Assembly (NCBI RefSeq): GCF_019048865.1
Contig: NZ_CP077604.1
Span: 1,364,001 to 1,428,000, forward strand
Length of the DNA stretch: 64,000 bases
Source of the DNA: Aquihabitans sp. G128
GTDB lineage: Bacteria > Actinomycetota > Acidimicrobiia > Acidimicrobiales > Iamiaceae
Reading direction: 5' to 3'
Part shown: positions 34,300 to 42,950 of the stretch, piece after piece
Layout of the letters: every line of letters starts with the position of its first letter
Position numbering within the stretch: position 1 is the stretch's first letter
Made by a program: the position numbers and the translations under genes
Notes under the pieces: generated by a model
Told to the model about the DNA's origin: nothing
Seen by the model: the letters and a program-made list of their open reading frames with translations, nothing else
Database searches by the model: none

Positions 34300-35979
34300 A
34301 TGAAGCGACTGACCGGACTGGACGCCGGGTTCCTCTGGATGGAGACGCCCTCGTCGGCGATGCACGTCTCCGGGCTGGCCATCTACGACCCTGCCGGCCT
34401 GCACGCCGGCGGCACCTTCGGGATCGAGAACGTGCGGGCGATGGTGCGCGGCCGCCTCCACCTCGCCCCGCCCTTCCGCCAGCGGCTGGTCGACGTGCCC
34501 CTGCAGCTCCACTTCCCGCTCTGGATCGAGGACCCGAACTTCTCCCTCGACAACCACATCCGCCACGTCGCGGTGCCGGCGCCGGGCGGCGTCCGGGAGC
34601 TGGCCGAGCTGGCCGCCGAGCTCAACGCCACGCAGCTCGATCGCAGCCGGCCGCTCTGGGAGATGTGGTACATCGAGGGCCTCGAGGGCGGCCGGGTGGC
34701 CACGCTCACCAAGGTCCACCACGCCGCCATCGACGGTGCTTCGGGCTCGGAGATCACCGTCGCCCTCTTCGACCTCTCCCCCGAGGTCACCGAGTACCCG
34801 CCGCCGGACGAGCCGTGGATGCCCGACGACGTGCCGTCGGACCTCGAGATGCTGCGCTACGCCACCGCCTCGCTGGCCCGCCAGCCGCTGCGGGTGCTCA
34901 AGGCCCTGCGCCGCACCGGCCGCGCCGCCCTCAACGTCACGTCGCTGGCCCGCGGCGAGGGGTCGGGCCTGGCGCCTCTCCCCTTCACCGCACCCGCCAC
35001 GTCGATCAACGGCGCCATCAGCGCCCGCCGCTCGGTGGCGGTGTCGTCCCTCTCGCTGTCGGACGTGAAGCGGGTGAAGAACGCCTTCGGGGCGACCGTC
35101 AACGACGTGGTGCTCGCCCTCTGCGCCGGGGCCCTGCGCCGCTACTTCGCCGAGCGGGGCGAGGACGTCGACGGGCCGCTGCTGGCCATGGTCCCGGTGT
35201 CGGTGCGGTCCGAGGACCAGAAGGCCGACATGGGCAACCAGGTGTCGTCCATGTTCACGACGTTGGCCACCGACGTCGCCGATCCCGTCGCCCGCCTCCG
35301 GTCGATCCACGAGGGCATGCAGGGCGCCAAGGAGCAGCACCGGGCCATCGGCGCCGACACGCTCACCGACTGGGCCGAGTTCGCGGCGCCGGCCGTGTTC
35401 GGGCGGGCCATGCGGCTCTACGCCCGCATGGGCCTGGCCGACCGCCACCGGCCGGTGTTCAACCTCACCATCTCCAACGTGCCGGGCCCGCCGTTCCCGC
35501 TCTACTCCGCCGGCGCCAAGCTCGAGGCCAACTTCCCGCTCGGCCCGATCTTCGACGGGGCCGCGCTCAACATCACGGTCATGAGCCTCGAGGACAGCCT
35601 CGACTTCGGCATCCTCACCTGCCCCGACGTGGTGGACGACGTGTGGTCCATCAGCGACGGCCTCGCGGCGAGCCTCCACGAGCTGCTCGCCGCCGCCGAG
35701 CTCCTGGAAGAGGAGGCCATCGCCGTCGGCACCGCCCCCTCGCCGCCTGCGACGGAAGCGTCCGCCCCGAAGGCGCCGGTCAAGGAGGCACCCGCGAAGA
35801 AGGCGCCCGCAGCGAAGAAGGCACGCGCGGCGAAGGAGGCACCCGCGGCGAAGAGGGCGCCGGCGAAGAAGGCACCCGCCAAGAAGGCGCCCGCAGCGAA
35901 GAGGGCGCCGGCCAAGAAGGCCGGCACCAAGCGGGCGTCGGTCGCGAAGCGGGCACCGGCGAAGCGGGCCGGCGGCTGA
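34300..35979 (+). CDS. WS/DGAT O-acyltransferase with a histone-H1-like C-terminal tail
   Basis: Acyl-CoA dependent wax ester/triacylglycerol synthase of actinobacteria, forming storage lipids. The catalytic HHAAIDG (HHxxxDG) is at residues about 147-153; the GATVNDVVLALCAGALR, ISNVPGPPFPLYSAGA and PLG-type motifs of the family follow. The core ends near residue 475. Then comes an unusual 80-residue tail of Ala, Lys and Pro repeats (KAPAKKAPAAKK), very like histone H1 tails, ending at residue 559. The tail could bind acidic polymers such as DNA or polyphosphate or anchor the enzyme to lipid bodies. TCAAGGACATG sits at the start. Confidence 0.9.
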   Translation: MKRLTGLDAGFLWMETPSSAMHVSGLAIYDPAGLHAGGTFGIENVRAMVRGRLHLAPPFRQRLVDVPLQLHFPLWIEDPNFSLDNHIRHVAVPAPGGVRELAELAAELNATQLDRSRPLWEMWYIEGLEGGRVATLTKVHHAAIDGASGSEITVALFDLSPEVTEYPPPDEPWMPDDVPSDLEMLRYATASLARQPLRVLKALRRTGRAALNVTSLARGEGSGLAPLPFTAPATSINGAISARRSVAVSSLSLSDVKRVKNAFGATVNDVVLALCAGALRRYFAERGEDVDGPLLAMVPVSVRSEDQKADMGNQVSSMFTTLATDVADPVARLRSIHEGMQGAKEQHRAIGADTLTDWAEFAAPAVFGRAMRLYARMGLADRHRPVFNLTISNVPGPPFPLYSAGAKLEANFPLGPIFDGAALNITVMSLEDSLDFGILTCPDVVDDVWSISDGLAASLHELLAAAELLEEEAIAVGTAPSPPATEASAPKAPVKEAPAKKAPAAKKARAAKEAPAAKRAPAKKAPAKKAPAAKRAPAKKAGTKRASVAKRAPAKRAGG

Positions 35980-36066
35980 GCGCTCCGAGGCGGCCGTCGC
36001 TCGCCGGTGGGGCACCAGCGCCCCGGAAGCGTGGTGGGGGCTCGATCCGGGGGTAGACAGGGGCGC

Positions 36067-37053
36067 ATGGCGCGCGCCGGGTTGGTGCTGGGTGCCGGTG
36101 GGCTGACGGGGCAGGCGTACCACGCCGGCGTCCTGGCGGCGCTCGAGGCCGAGCTGGGTTGGGACCCCCGGTCGGCCGAGTTGGTGGTGGGCTCATCGGC
36201 CGGTTCGCTCACCGGTGCCGCCCTCCGCCTCGGCGTGCCGGCCCACGACCTGGCGGCCTCGGCGCTCGGCACCGAGCTCTCGGCCGAGGGCGCCTTCCTG
36301 GCGGCCTTCGACCAGGAGGGCCCCGAGATCCCGCCGTTCGACGCCCGGCACGCCCTGCACGGCTGGCGGCTGCCGTCGGTGGGCCTGCTGGCCCGCACCG
36401 TGCGCCGTCCCTGGGAGTTCCGCCCCAGCGCGGCGGCCGCCACGTTGCTGCCCGCCGGCTTCGTCGACATCACGGGACCGGCCGACACGTTGGCCCCGCA
36501 CCTCGGCACCGAGTGGCCCGACGGGCTGTGGATCTGCGCCGCCCGCCGTTCCGACGGCGCCCGGGTGGCCTTCGGCCGCGCCGGTTCGCCGCCCGCACCG
36601 CTGGGCCGGGCCGTGGCGGCGTCGTGCGCCATCCCCGGCTACTTCTCCCCGGTCGAGATCGACGGCGTCGAGTACGTCGACGGGGGCGTGCACTCCCCGA
36701 CCAACGCCGACATCGTGCGGAACGAGGGCCTCGACCTGGTGATCGTGTCGTCGCCGATGTCCGCCGCCCACGGCCGCATGCGCGGCGCCGATGCCGGCAT
36801 CCGGTGGGCCCTGCACCGCCGCCTCGACCTGGAGGTCCGCCGCCTGCGCCGGGCCGGCGCCGAGGTGGTGCGCATCGAGCCGAAGAGCTCGACGCGGACC
36901 GTGATGGGCGTCAACGCCATGGCCGACGACCGCGCCGGCGAGGTGGCCGACGCCGCCCGCTCCGACACCGCCGCCTACCTCGCCCTCCCCCGCGTGGCCG
37001 CCCGGCTGGCCGCGCTGCCGCGCAACGCCCGGCCCCGCATCCCCGCCCGCTGA
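36067..37053 (+). CDS. Patatin-like phospholipase
   Basis: Lipid acyl hydrolase with a Ser-Asp dyad, 328 residues. The oxyanion-hole loop GAGGLTGQAYHAGV opens the protein, the nucleophile elbow is VVGSSAGSLTG, and the catalytic Asp is in YVDGGVHSPTNAD. AGGGGCGC precedes ATG 36067; a longer frame from 36007 is less likely. No signal peptide, so it acts in the cytoplasm or at the inner membrane face. It follows the storage-lipid synthase by 87 bases in the same direction, suggesting linked turnover of lipids. Confidence 0.9.
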   Translation: MARAGLVLGAGGLTGQAYHAGVLAALEAELGWDPRSAELVVGSSAGSLTGAALRLGVPAHDLAASALGTELSAEGAFLAAFDQEGPEIPPFDARHALHGWRLPSVGLLARTVRRPWEFRPSAAAATLLPAGFVDITGPADTLAPHLGTEWPDGLWICAARRSDGARVAFGRAGSPPAPLGRAVAASCAIPGYFSPVEIDGVEYVDGGVHSPTNADIVRNEGLDLVIVSSPMSAAHGRMRGADAGIRWALHRRLDLEVRRLRRAGAEVVRIEPKSSTRTVMGVNAMADDRAGEVADAARSDTAAYLALPRVAARLAALPRNARPRIPAR

Positions 37054-37063
37054 GCGGGCCCGG

Positions 37064-37702
37064 TCACGAGCCGGCCGAGCCGGGCAGCCGCTCGTCAACG
37101 TAGGCCGCCGCCTCCGCCGGGGTGAGGCCCCACGCCTCCACCAGGCCGGCCTCCAGCACCGAGCGGTACGCGGCCGACGGCGGCGCCTCCTGCACGTCGG
37201 CCCGCGTCCAGGCTGCGGTGAACGTCACCGCCGGATGGCCGTCGAGCAGGCCGAGCGGGACGACGGTGTCGTACCACCCGGTGCCGGTCGAGCACGGCCG
37301 GCCGGTGGCGATCGCCTCGGCCAGCGCCGGCGGAAGCGGGCCACCCGTGGGCCGCCGCCCCTCCTGGGCCAGCACGTCGGCGAACTGGCCGGCGGCGATC
37401 AGGTACCCCCGGCCGAGCGTGCCGGCCCTCGGGTGGCGGTGGTGGTCGAGGAAGGCGACGCCTCCGCCCCAGGTCGGGCTGGCCCCGTGGAAGTAGGCGT
37501 CGTGCGGCACCTCGACCCGCCGCACGGCGAGCGGCGGGCTGGCATCTCGGCAGCCGGGGTTGGTGTGGCTCGAGCCCACGGGCGAGCCGCCGAGCAGGTA
37601 GCAGTCGAACCGCTCTCGGCCCAGGTTGGAGCCGTAGCTCACGTACCAGAGCGGCCCGAGCCCACCCTCGGCCCGCACGTCGGTGCGGCCATCCACGGCC
37701 AC
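37064..37702 (-). CDS. Gamma-glutamylcyclotransferase-like (YSYGSNL) family protein
   Basis: A 212-residue cytoplasmic protein of the GGCT/BtrG-like fold, sometimes mislabelled as histone deacetylase in actinobacteria. WYVSYGSNLGRERFDCYLLGG is its signature, followed by GCRDASPPLAVRRVEVPHDAYF and a GGVAFLDHHRHPRAGTLGRGYLI stretch. The catalytic glutamate of true cyclotransferases cannot be assigned confidently. The GTG start at 37702 lies 16 bases after the ligase stop, so it is probably the second gene of that operon. Confidence 0.8.
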   Translation of the reverse strand: MAVDGRTDVRAEGGLGPLWYVSYGSNLGRERFDCYLLGGSPVGSSHTNPGCRDASPPLAVRRVEVPHDAYFHGASPTWGGGVAFLDHHRHPRAGTLGRGYLIAAGQFADVLAQEGRRPTGGPLPPALAEAIATGRPCSTGTGWYDTVVPLGLLDGHPAVTFTAAWTRADVQEAPPSAAYRSVLEAGLVEAWGLTPAEAAAYVDERLPGSAGS

Positions 37703-37718
37703 GGGACGAGCGACCGCC

Positions 37719-39239
37719 TCAGTCGCGCAGCTCGGTCTTCAGGATCTTGCCGGTGGGGCCCTTGGGCAGCTCGGCCACGATGCGCACCTCGCGGGGGTAC
37801 TTGTACGCCGCGAGCTGCTCCTTGGTGAAGGCGATGACCTCCTCTGCGGTGGCCTCTGCGCCGGGCTTGAGGCTGATGACCGCCACCACCTCCTCGCCCA
37901 GGCGGTCGTCGGGCTTGCCGATCACCGCGGCCTCGGCCACGGCCGGGTGGGCGAACAGCACCTCCTCGATCTCCCGGGGGTACACGTTGAAGCCGCCCCG
38001 GATGATCATGTCCTTCTTGCGGTCGACGATGAAGAAGTAGCCGTCGGCGTCGCGGTAGCCGAGGTCGCCGGTGTGGAACCAGCCGCCCCGCATGGCCTCG
38101 GCGGTGGCCTCGGGCTTGCCCCAGTAGCCCTTCATCACGTTGTGCCCACGGATCACGATCTCGCCGATGTGCTCCTCGCCCCGGGGCAGCTCACCGTCGT
38201 CGCCGTCGACGATGCGGACCTCGACGCCCCACATGGGGCGGCCGATGGACAGCACCCGGCGGTGCTCGGCGCTCTCGTTGAACGTGGCGATGGCTGAGGT
38301 CTCCGAGAGGCCGTAGCCCTCGAGCACCACCACGCCGGGGAACTTCTCCTCGAAGGCCCGGATGATCTCGCCGGGGATGGCGGCGCCGCCCGAGATGCCC
38401 ACGCGCAGCGCCGAGAGGTCGTAGGCCGAGGTGTCGGCCTGCAGCAGCGCGACGTACATGGTGGGCACGCCGAGGAACACGGTGCAGCGCCGGTCCTGCA
38501 TGGCCGTCAGCACCGGCTCCAGCTCGAAGCGGGGCACCAGGACGATGGTGCCGCCGAAGCGCACCGCGGTGCTGAGCACGCTGGACAGGCCGAAGACGTG
38601 GAAGAGGGGCAGGACCGCGAGGGCGACGTCGTCCTGCTGGTAGCCGAACAGGTTGCCGCCGGTGGTGGCCGCCATGAAGAGCTGGAAGTGGGTGAGCTCG
38701 GCGCCCTTGGGCCGTCCGGTGGTGCCGCTGGTGTAGAGCAGCACCGCGGTCTCGTCCGGGCTCAGCGGGGCGATGTCCCGCGTGTCCTCGCCCAGGTACA
38801 GCTCGTCGAAGGCCAGCGTGCCGTCGGGCCGGGTGTCGTCGCCGGGGAGGGTGACCGCGTAGGTGCGGACGTCGCCCACCTTCGCCGCGGCCTGGGCGGC
38901 CTCCGCGCCCATCGGAGCGAAGGTCACCAGGACCTTGGCCCCGCTGTCGCGCAGGTGGTACTCGACCTCGGGCAGGCGCAGCAGCGGGTTGAGCGGCACC
39001 AGCACCAGGCCGGCCTTCAGCGCCGCGAAGTAGGTGAACACGAACTGCGGCAGGTTCGGCAGCTGGACCGCCACCCGGTCCCCCGGCTCCAGGCCCAGCG
39101 CCAGCAGGCTCGACGCCACCCGTCCGGACAGCTCGTCGACCTGGCCGTAGGTGAGCGAGATCTCCCCGAGGTGCAGCAGCGGCTTCTCGGGCGTGCTGTT
39201 CGCCGACTCCCGCAGGATGGTGGCCAGGTTGAAGCTCAA
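37719..39239 (-). CDS. Long-chain fatty acid-CoA ligase (AMP-forming)
   Basis: Acyl-CoA synthetase of 506 residues. Motifs: LLYTSGTTGRPKGAELTH (P-loop), EGYGLSETSA, GWFHTGDLGYRDADGYF, VDRKKDMIIRGGFNVYPREIE and PKGPTGKILKTEL with the catalytic lysine. The start is a TTG at 39239 (LSFNLATIL), preceded by GGAGGG; a long open frame upstream goes through the palindromic repeats at 39345-39465 and is rejected. It resembles PimA/FadD-type ligases for fatty acids or dicarboxylates; substrate uncertain. Confidence 0.92.
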   Translation of the reverse strand: MSFNLATILRESANSTPEKPLLHLGEISLTYGQVDELSGRVASSLLALGLEPGDRVAVQLPNLPQFVFTYFAALKAGLVLVPLNPLLRLPEVEYHLRDSGAKVLVTFAPMGAEAAQAAAKVGDVRTYAVTLPGDDTRPDGTLAFDELYLGEDTRDIAPLSPDETAVLLYTSGTTGRPKGAELTHFQLFMAATTGGNLFGYQQDDVALAVLPLFHVFGLSSVLSTAVRFGGTIVLVPRFELEPVLTAMQDRRCTVFLGVPTMYVALLQADTSAYDLSALRVGISGGAAIPGEIIRAFEEKFPGVVVLEGYGLSETSAIATFNESAEHRRVLSIGRPMWGVEVRIVDGDDGELPRGEEHIGEIVIRGHNVMKGYWGKPEATAEAMRGGWFHTGDLGYRDADGYFFIVDRKKDMIIRGGFNVYPREIEEVLFAHPAVAEAAVIGKPDDRLGEEVVAVISLKPGAEATAEEVIAFTKEQLAAYKYPREVRIVAELPKGPTGKILKTELRD

Positions 39240-39344
39240 GGGACCCTCCGGTCTCACGGTGGCAGGCGCATCACCGTACGCCCGGTCGGCCAGCCGGCCA
39301 CCGAAGCGCCCACCCCGGACCCCGCCCACCTCTGCCCCACCTGG

Positions 39345-39465
39345 AACTTCGGGTCCAGGACCAGCGCGCGCACGGGCCTGAGACCCGAAGTTCGCCGGGA
39401 TCGGCCGACCCACCCGCAACTTTGGGTCCAGGACCGGCGCGCGCAGGGGCCTGGGACCCAAAGTT
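39345..39465. repeat. Two 48-base palindromic repeats with compensatory arm changes
   Basis: Units 39345-39392 and 39418-39465 share the outer arms AACTT(C/T)GGGTC and GACCC(G/A)AAGTT and a core CAGGACCRGCGCGCGCA. The arm position that differs between units changes on both sides, keeping a base pair (C-G in the first, T-A in the second). This supports selection or copying of a paired structure. They occupy the gap between the ligase and the divergent phosphotriesterase-like gene. Confidence 0.78.
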
Positions 39466-39588
39466 CGAGGGGGAGTGGGGCCGAGGGCTCGGCCACGGTC
39501 GGCGTCGGCGCGCTCCCAGCACGCCGGTGCGCGACCGGCTACACACGGGAGCGCGCACCACCCATCCACCGTCGAAGGGGACGACCAG

Positions 39589-40557
39589 ATGACCGAGCTC
39601 CAGACCGCCCGCGGCCCGATCGACACCGCGGACCTGGGCCGCACCTACATGCACGAGCACGTCTTCGTCCTCACCCCCGACGTGCAGCAGAACTTCCCCG
39701 AGGAGTGGGGCGACGAGGACGAGCGGGTGGCCGACGCGGTGGCCAAGCTCACGGCGCTGGCCGACCAGGGCGTGCGGTCGATCGTCGACCCCACGGTGGT
39801 GGGCCTGGGCCGCTACATCCCCCGCATCCAGCGGGTGGCCGAGCAGGTGCCGCAGCTCAACATCGTGGTAGCCACCGGTTGCTACACCTACGGCGACGTG
39901 CCCTTCTTCTTCCACCACCGGGGCCCGGCGGTGGGCATGGAGGAGCCGATGGTGGGGCTCTTCGTGGGCGACATCACCGACGGCATCGCCGGCACCGGCG
40001 TGCGGGCCGGCCTGCTGAAGTGCGCCATCGACGAACAGGGGCTCACCGCAGGGGTCGAGCGGGTGATGCGGGCCGTCGGCCAGGCCTCGCTGGCCACCGG
40101 CACGCCGATCACCGTGCACACCCACCCCGGCACCGAGACCGGCTCGATCGTGCAGCGCGTGCTGTGCCAGGAGGAGGGGGTGGCGCCCGAGCGCATCGTG
40201 CTCGGCCACAGCGGCGACAGCACCGACGTCGACCACCTGAGCACGCTGGCCGACGCCGGGTTCGTCCTGGGCATGGACCGCTTCGGCATCAACCTGGCCA
40301 TCACGTTCGAGGAGCGGGCCGACACCGTGGTGGAGCTGTGTCGCCGGGGCTACGCCGAGCGCATGGTGCTGTCCCAGGACGCGGCCTGCTACATCGACTG
40401 GATCGACCCGGCCATCCGACCGGCCCTGCCCCAGTGGCACTACCTCCACATCCACGACGAGGTCCTGCCGTACCTGCGCGAGCAGGGCGTGACCGAGGAG
40501 CAGATCACGACCATGCTCGTCGACAACCCCCGCCGCTACTTCGAGGGCGGGGCCTGA
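39589..40557 (+). CDS. Phosphotriesterase-family metal hydrolase (lactonase-like)
   Basis: An amidohydrolase-superfamily enzyme of 322 residues with a binuclear metal centre. The HEHVF (HxH) pair is near the N-terminus, the bridging Lys lies in AGLLKCAID, metal His residues are in HTHPG and LGHSGDS, and the catalytic Asp in LSQDAACY. Family members hydrolyse lactones or organophosphates; the lactonase role is the usual native one. AAGGGG precedes the ATG. No signal peptide. It is divergent from the acyl-CoA ligase, with the palindromic repeats in between. Confidence 0.88.
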   Translation: MTELQTARGPIDTADLGRTYMHEHVFVLTPDVQQNFPEEWGDEDERVADAVAKLTALADQGVRSIVDPTVVGLGRYIPRIQRVAEQVPQLNIVVATGCYTYGDVPFFFHHRGPAVGMEEPMVGLFVGDITDGIAGTGVRAGLLKCAIDEQGLTAGVERVMRAVGQASLATGTPITVHTHPGTETGSIVQRVLCQEEGVAPERIVLGHSGDSTDVDHLSTLADAGFVLGMDRFGINLAITFEERADTVVELCRRGYAERMVLSQDAACYIDWIDPAIRPALPQWHYLHIHDEVLPYLREQGVTEEQITTMLVDNPRRYFEGGA

Positions 40558-40567
40558 GGCGGCGTCC

Positions 40568-40816
40568 TCAGCCCTCCTCGGGGATCTCCTCCCACCACTG
40601 GCACCACCAGTCGGCGCCCACGAGGATGCGCAGCTTCTGGTGCCAGCAGTACGACAGGTCCGCCGTGGGCTCGAGGTAGTAGAGGCAGTTGTCGCAGCGC
40701 TCGTCGCCGGAGGGCTTGCCCTTCAGCACGGCGTTCGAGGACAGGATCCGCAGCTCCATGGCGAGCTTCTCGTCGATCTCTTTGGGCTCCGGCGGAGGGA
40801 TCACGTAATCGGACAT
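40568..40816 (-). CDS. Small four-Cys, Trp-rich protein, HiPIP-like spacing
   Basis: An 82-residue soluble protein. The N-terminal half is a plain helical segment (PPPEPKEIDEKLAMELR). The second half has four cysteines in the order C-x2-C, C, C (CDNCLYYL, SYCWHQKLR, WWCQWWE). This order and the final aromatic WWC resemble high-potential iron-sulfur proteins, which bind a 4Fe-4S cubane, but there is no signal peptide and the family match is not certain. A zinc site is the alternative. It is convergent with the phosphotriesterase gene. Confidence 0.72.
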   Translation of the reverse strand: MSDYVIPPPEPKEIDEKLAMELRILSSNAVLKGKPSGDERCDNCLYYLEPTADLSYCWHQKLRILVGADWWCQWWEEIPEEG

Positions 40817-41002
40817 GGGGCGAACGTATCCAGCTCCCGGCCCCGCAAGGGACCCGTCTGACCTGCGGGAACCGTGCCTAACGTCGAACGTGGGGCGGTC
40901 GGCGCTCCTGCACCTACGTCCGTAGACTCGGCGGTCCCACCGTCGGCAGACCAGGGTGGGTCCGCCAGGGAGCGACCGATCGACCACCCCGGAGGTGCTG
41001 CC

Positions 41003-41743
41003 GTGACCAGCCAGGAACCACCGCCGCCGCGCCGACGCGCCATCACCCGTGACGCGGTCCTGGCTGCCGCCCTGGTGGTCATCGACGAGCAGGGCCTCGA
41101 CGGGCTGACGATGCGCCGTCTCGGGGCTGCCCTCGGGGCCGACCCCATGGCGGCCTACCTCCACTTCGAGAACAAGGCGGCGCTGCTCGACGCCGTCGTC
41201 GACCACCAGGCCGCCAAGCTGGCCGGGCCCGCCGCCTCGGTCCCCGCTGCAGCAGCGGGCGCCACCGGCCCGGCCGACGTCGTGGCGCTCATCGTCGGGC
41301 AGGCCCAGCACTACCGCCGCGTGCTGCTCGACCACCCGAACCTCGCGCCGCTGCTGGTCAGTCGCCCGCTCCCCCAGGCCGACGCGCCGGAGATCCTCGT
41401 CGGCGGGGTGGCGCTCCTGGGCGCCATCGGCTTCGACGACGCCGACATCCCCGTCGCCCTCGATGCCCTCGTGAGCTTCTCGCTCGGGTTCGTGCTCCAG
41501 GAGGCGTGCCGGTCCCAGAGCCGGGCGGCCATGGGCCGGTCCTTCGCGGACCAGCAGGGCGAGCTGGTCGATCGCCTCGCCGGCCTGCCGCAGGACACCA
41601 CCCTGGCCCGCAAGGTGGTGGAGCGGCGCCTGGCCGACGACGCCTCCGACGAGGAGTTCGAGTCGGGCATGCGGGCGCTCATCCACGGCCTGCGGCTCGG
41701 CCTGGGCCGCTCGGCGCCGCCCGACGTCGCACGCGTCTGCTGA
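41003..41743 (+). CDS. TetR-family transcriptional regulator
   Basis: A repressor-type protein of 246 residues. The HTH is ITRDAVLAAALVVIDEQG with LTMRRLGAALGADPMAAYLHFENKAALLDAVV. The C-terminal helices resemble TetR/AcrR C-terminal (TetR_C_11-like) domains. GGAGGTG precedes GTG 41003 directly; an earlier in-frame start at 40874 gives a disordered Pro/Ala-rich leader and is rejected. Its targets are unknown; the nearest divergent gene is the four-Cys protein. Confidence 0.88.
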   Translation: MTSQEPPPPRRRAITRDAVLAAALVVIDEQGLDGLTMRRLGAALGADPMAAYLHFENKAALLDAVVDHQAAKLAGPAASVPAAAAGATGPADVVALIVGQAQHYRRVLLDHPNLAPLLVSRPLPQADAPEILVGGVALLGAIGFDDADIPVALDALVSFSLGFVLQEACRSQSRAAMGRSFADQQGELVDRLAGLPQDTTLARKVVERRLADDASDEEFESGMRALIHGLRLGLGRSAPPDVARVC

Positions 41744-41749
41744 TCGCCG

Positions 41750-42571
41750 TCAGGGCGCGTCGCCGGTGGCCACCGGTCGATCCGTGTGGCTGTACTGCGA
41801 CCACGAGCCCGGGTAGAGCCGGCCCCCGCCGACCCCGGCGTGCTCCATGACCAGCAGGTTGTGGCAGGCGGTCACGCCGGACCCGCAGTAGGAGACGACG
41901 TCGGGGCCCGTCGCCGGGGTGATGCCCACCGCCGCCAGCCGGTCACGGAGCTCGGCCACGGAACGCAGCCGGCCGTCGGGACCGAGGTGGTCTCGGCACG
42001 GCAGGCTGCGGGCACCGGGGATGTGGCCCGTGCGGGGGTCGACGGGGTCGGGCCCGCCGGCGAACCGTGCGGCGTCTCGGGCGTCGACCACCAGGTTGGC
42101 CGGGTCGGTCGCGTCGTCGATGGTGGCGAGGCGGTCGGCGGGCCAGGGCACGGGCGTGAACGTGGCCGGCGCCACCACCCGCTCGCGCCCCTCGAGCGGG
42201 CCGTCCCATGCGGTGAGGCCACCGTCGAGGAGCGCGGCGTCGTGGCCGATGGCTCGCAGCATCCACACCAGGCGGGAGGCGATCACGCCGCCGGCGTCGT
42301 CGTAGGCCACGACGGTGGTGCGGTCGCCGATGCCCGCTCGGCCGAGGCCCTCGGCGAAGACCTCCGGCGTGGGCAGCGGGTGGCGGCCGTCCTCCGGGCC
42401 AGCCTCGGCCGACAACCACCGAGCCAGGTCGATGAACACCGCGCCGGGCAGGTGGCCCCGGTCGAAGGCCTCCCGGGCCGAGCGCCCGTCGAGGTAGAAG
42501 CGCACGTCGGCCACCACCAGGTCGGCATGGCCGCCCTCGGCGAACGACCGGTCCACCACCGGCGGGATCAT
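41750..42571 (-). CDS. Thiosulfate/3-mercaptopyruvate sulfurtransferase (tandem rhodanese)
   Basis: A 273-residue protein of two rhodanese domains. Residues 1-125 are the inactive N-domain (FYLDGRSAREAFDRGHLPGAVFID, with AYDDAGG at the loop position and no cysteine); residues 140-273 are catalytic with the loop SYCGSGVTACHN, whose cysteine accepts sulfur. The CGSGVTA loop is of the mercaptopyruvate/thiosulfate type. Length and layout are standard. Start at ATG 42571. It is followed by a small unknown gene. Confidence 0.9.
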   Translation of the reverse strand: MIPPVVDRSFAEGGHADLVVADVRFYLDGRSAREAFDRGHLPGAVFIDLARWLSAEAGPEDGRHPLPTPEVFAEGLGRAGIGDRTTVVAYDDAGGVIASRLVWMLRAIGHDAALLDGGLTAWDGPLEGRERVVAPATFTPVPWPADRLATIDDATDPANLVVDARDAARFAGGPDPVDPRTGHIPGARSLPCRDHLGPDGRLRSVAELRDRLAAVGITPATGPDVVSYCGSGVTACHNLLVMEHAGVGGGRLYPGSWSQYSHTDRPVATGDAP

Positions 42572-42599
42572 CGGACGGGCTCGAGCGGTTCGGCGGGCA

Positions 42600-42935
42600 T
42601 CACCAGATCGACGCTACGCGGCGACGCCGGCCGGCGGCGCTGCGGTGGCGACGCCGCCGGGCCGCACGGTCAGCGGTTGGGCCGCTCGGGCGGGCCAGGC
42701 GCCAGGCGGCTTCGGCCACGGCGATCGCCTCCTCGGCCGAGGCCCAACGGACGTCGTCCACCGGGCGGTGCGAGAGGTAGGCCCGCCAGTGCCGACCCGC
42801 GGCGCCGTCGGTGTGGAGCACCTGGGCGATCAGCCAGGCGCCGTGGAAGCCGTAGAGGTGCTCGGAGAAGTCCTTGGTGGGCACCCATCGCAGTCGGCCG
42901 GTCACGTCGCCGAGCATGCCCGACCCCACTGACAT
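42600..42935 (-). CDS. Uncharacterised small protein
   Basis: A 111-residue protein not assigned to a family. The first 75 residues look real (RLRWVPTKDFSEHLYGFHGAWLIAQVLHT, DDVRWASAEEAIAVAEAAWRLA). The last 30 are Arg-rich and unnatural; a shift of one base near 42675 would give a short ending PERPNR with a stop at about 42670, so another frame break is possible. ATG 42935 is used; an internal ATG at codon 7 is the alternative. It lies 15 bases after the glycosyltransferase stop, so the two are probably co-transcribed. Confidence 0.55.
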   Translation of the reverse strand: MSVGSGMLGDVTGRLRWVPTKDFSEHLYGFHGAWLIAQVLHTDGAAGRHWRAYLSHRPVDDVRWASAEEAIAVAEAAWRLARPSGPTADRAARRRRHRSAAGRRRRVASIW

Positions 42936-42950
42936 CGAGCAGCCGGGCGC

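Noticed and set aside
37064..37702. Histone deacetylase label for the YSYGSNL protein
   Set aside because: No zinc-binding deacetylase motifs; the start of the protein is that of a gamma-glutamylcyclotransferase-like fold.
39345..39465. Possible transposon ends
   Set aside because: The two units are each palindromic and adjacent; no transposase or target duplication is seen.
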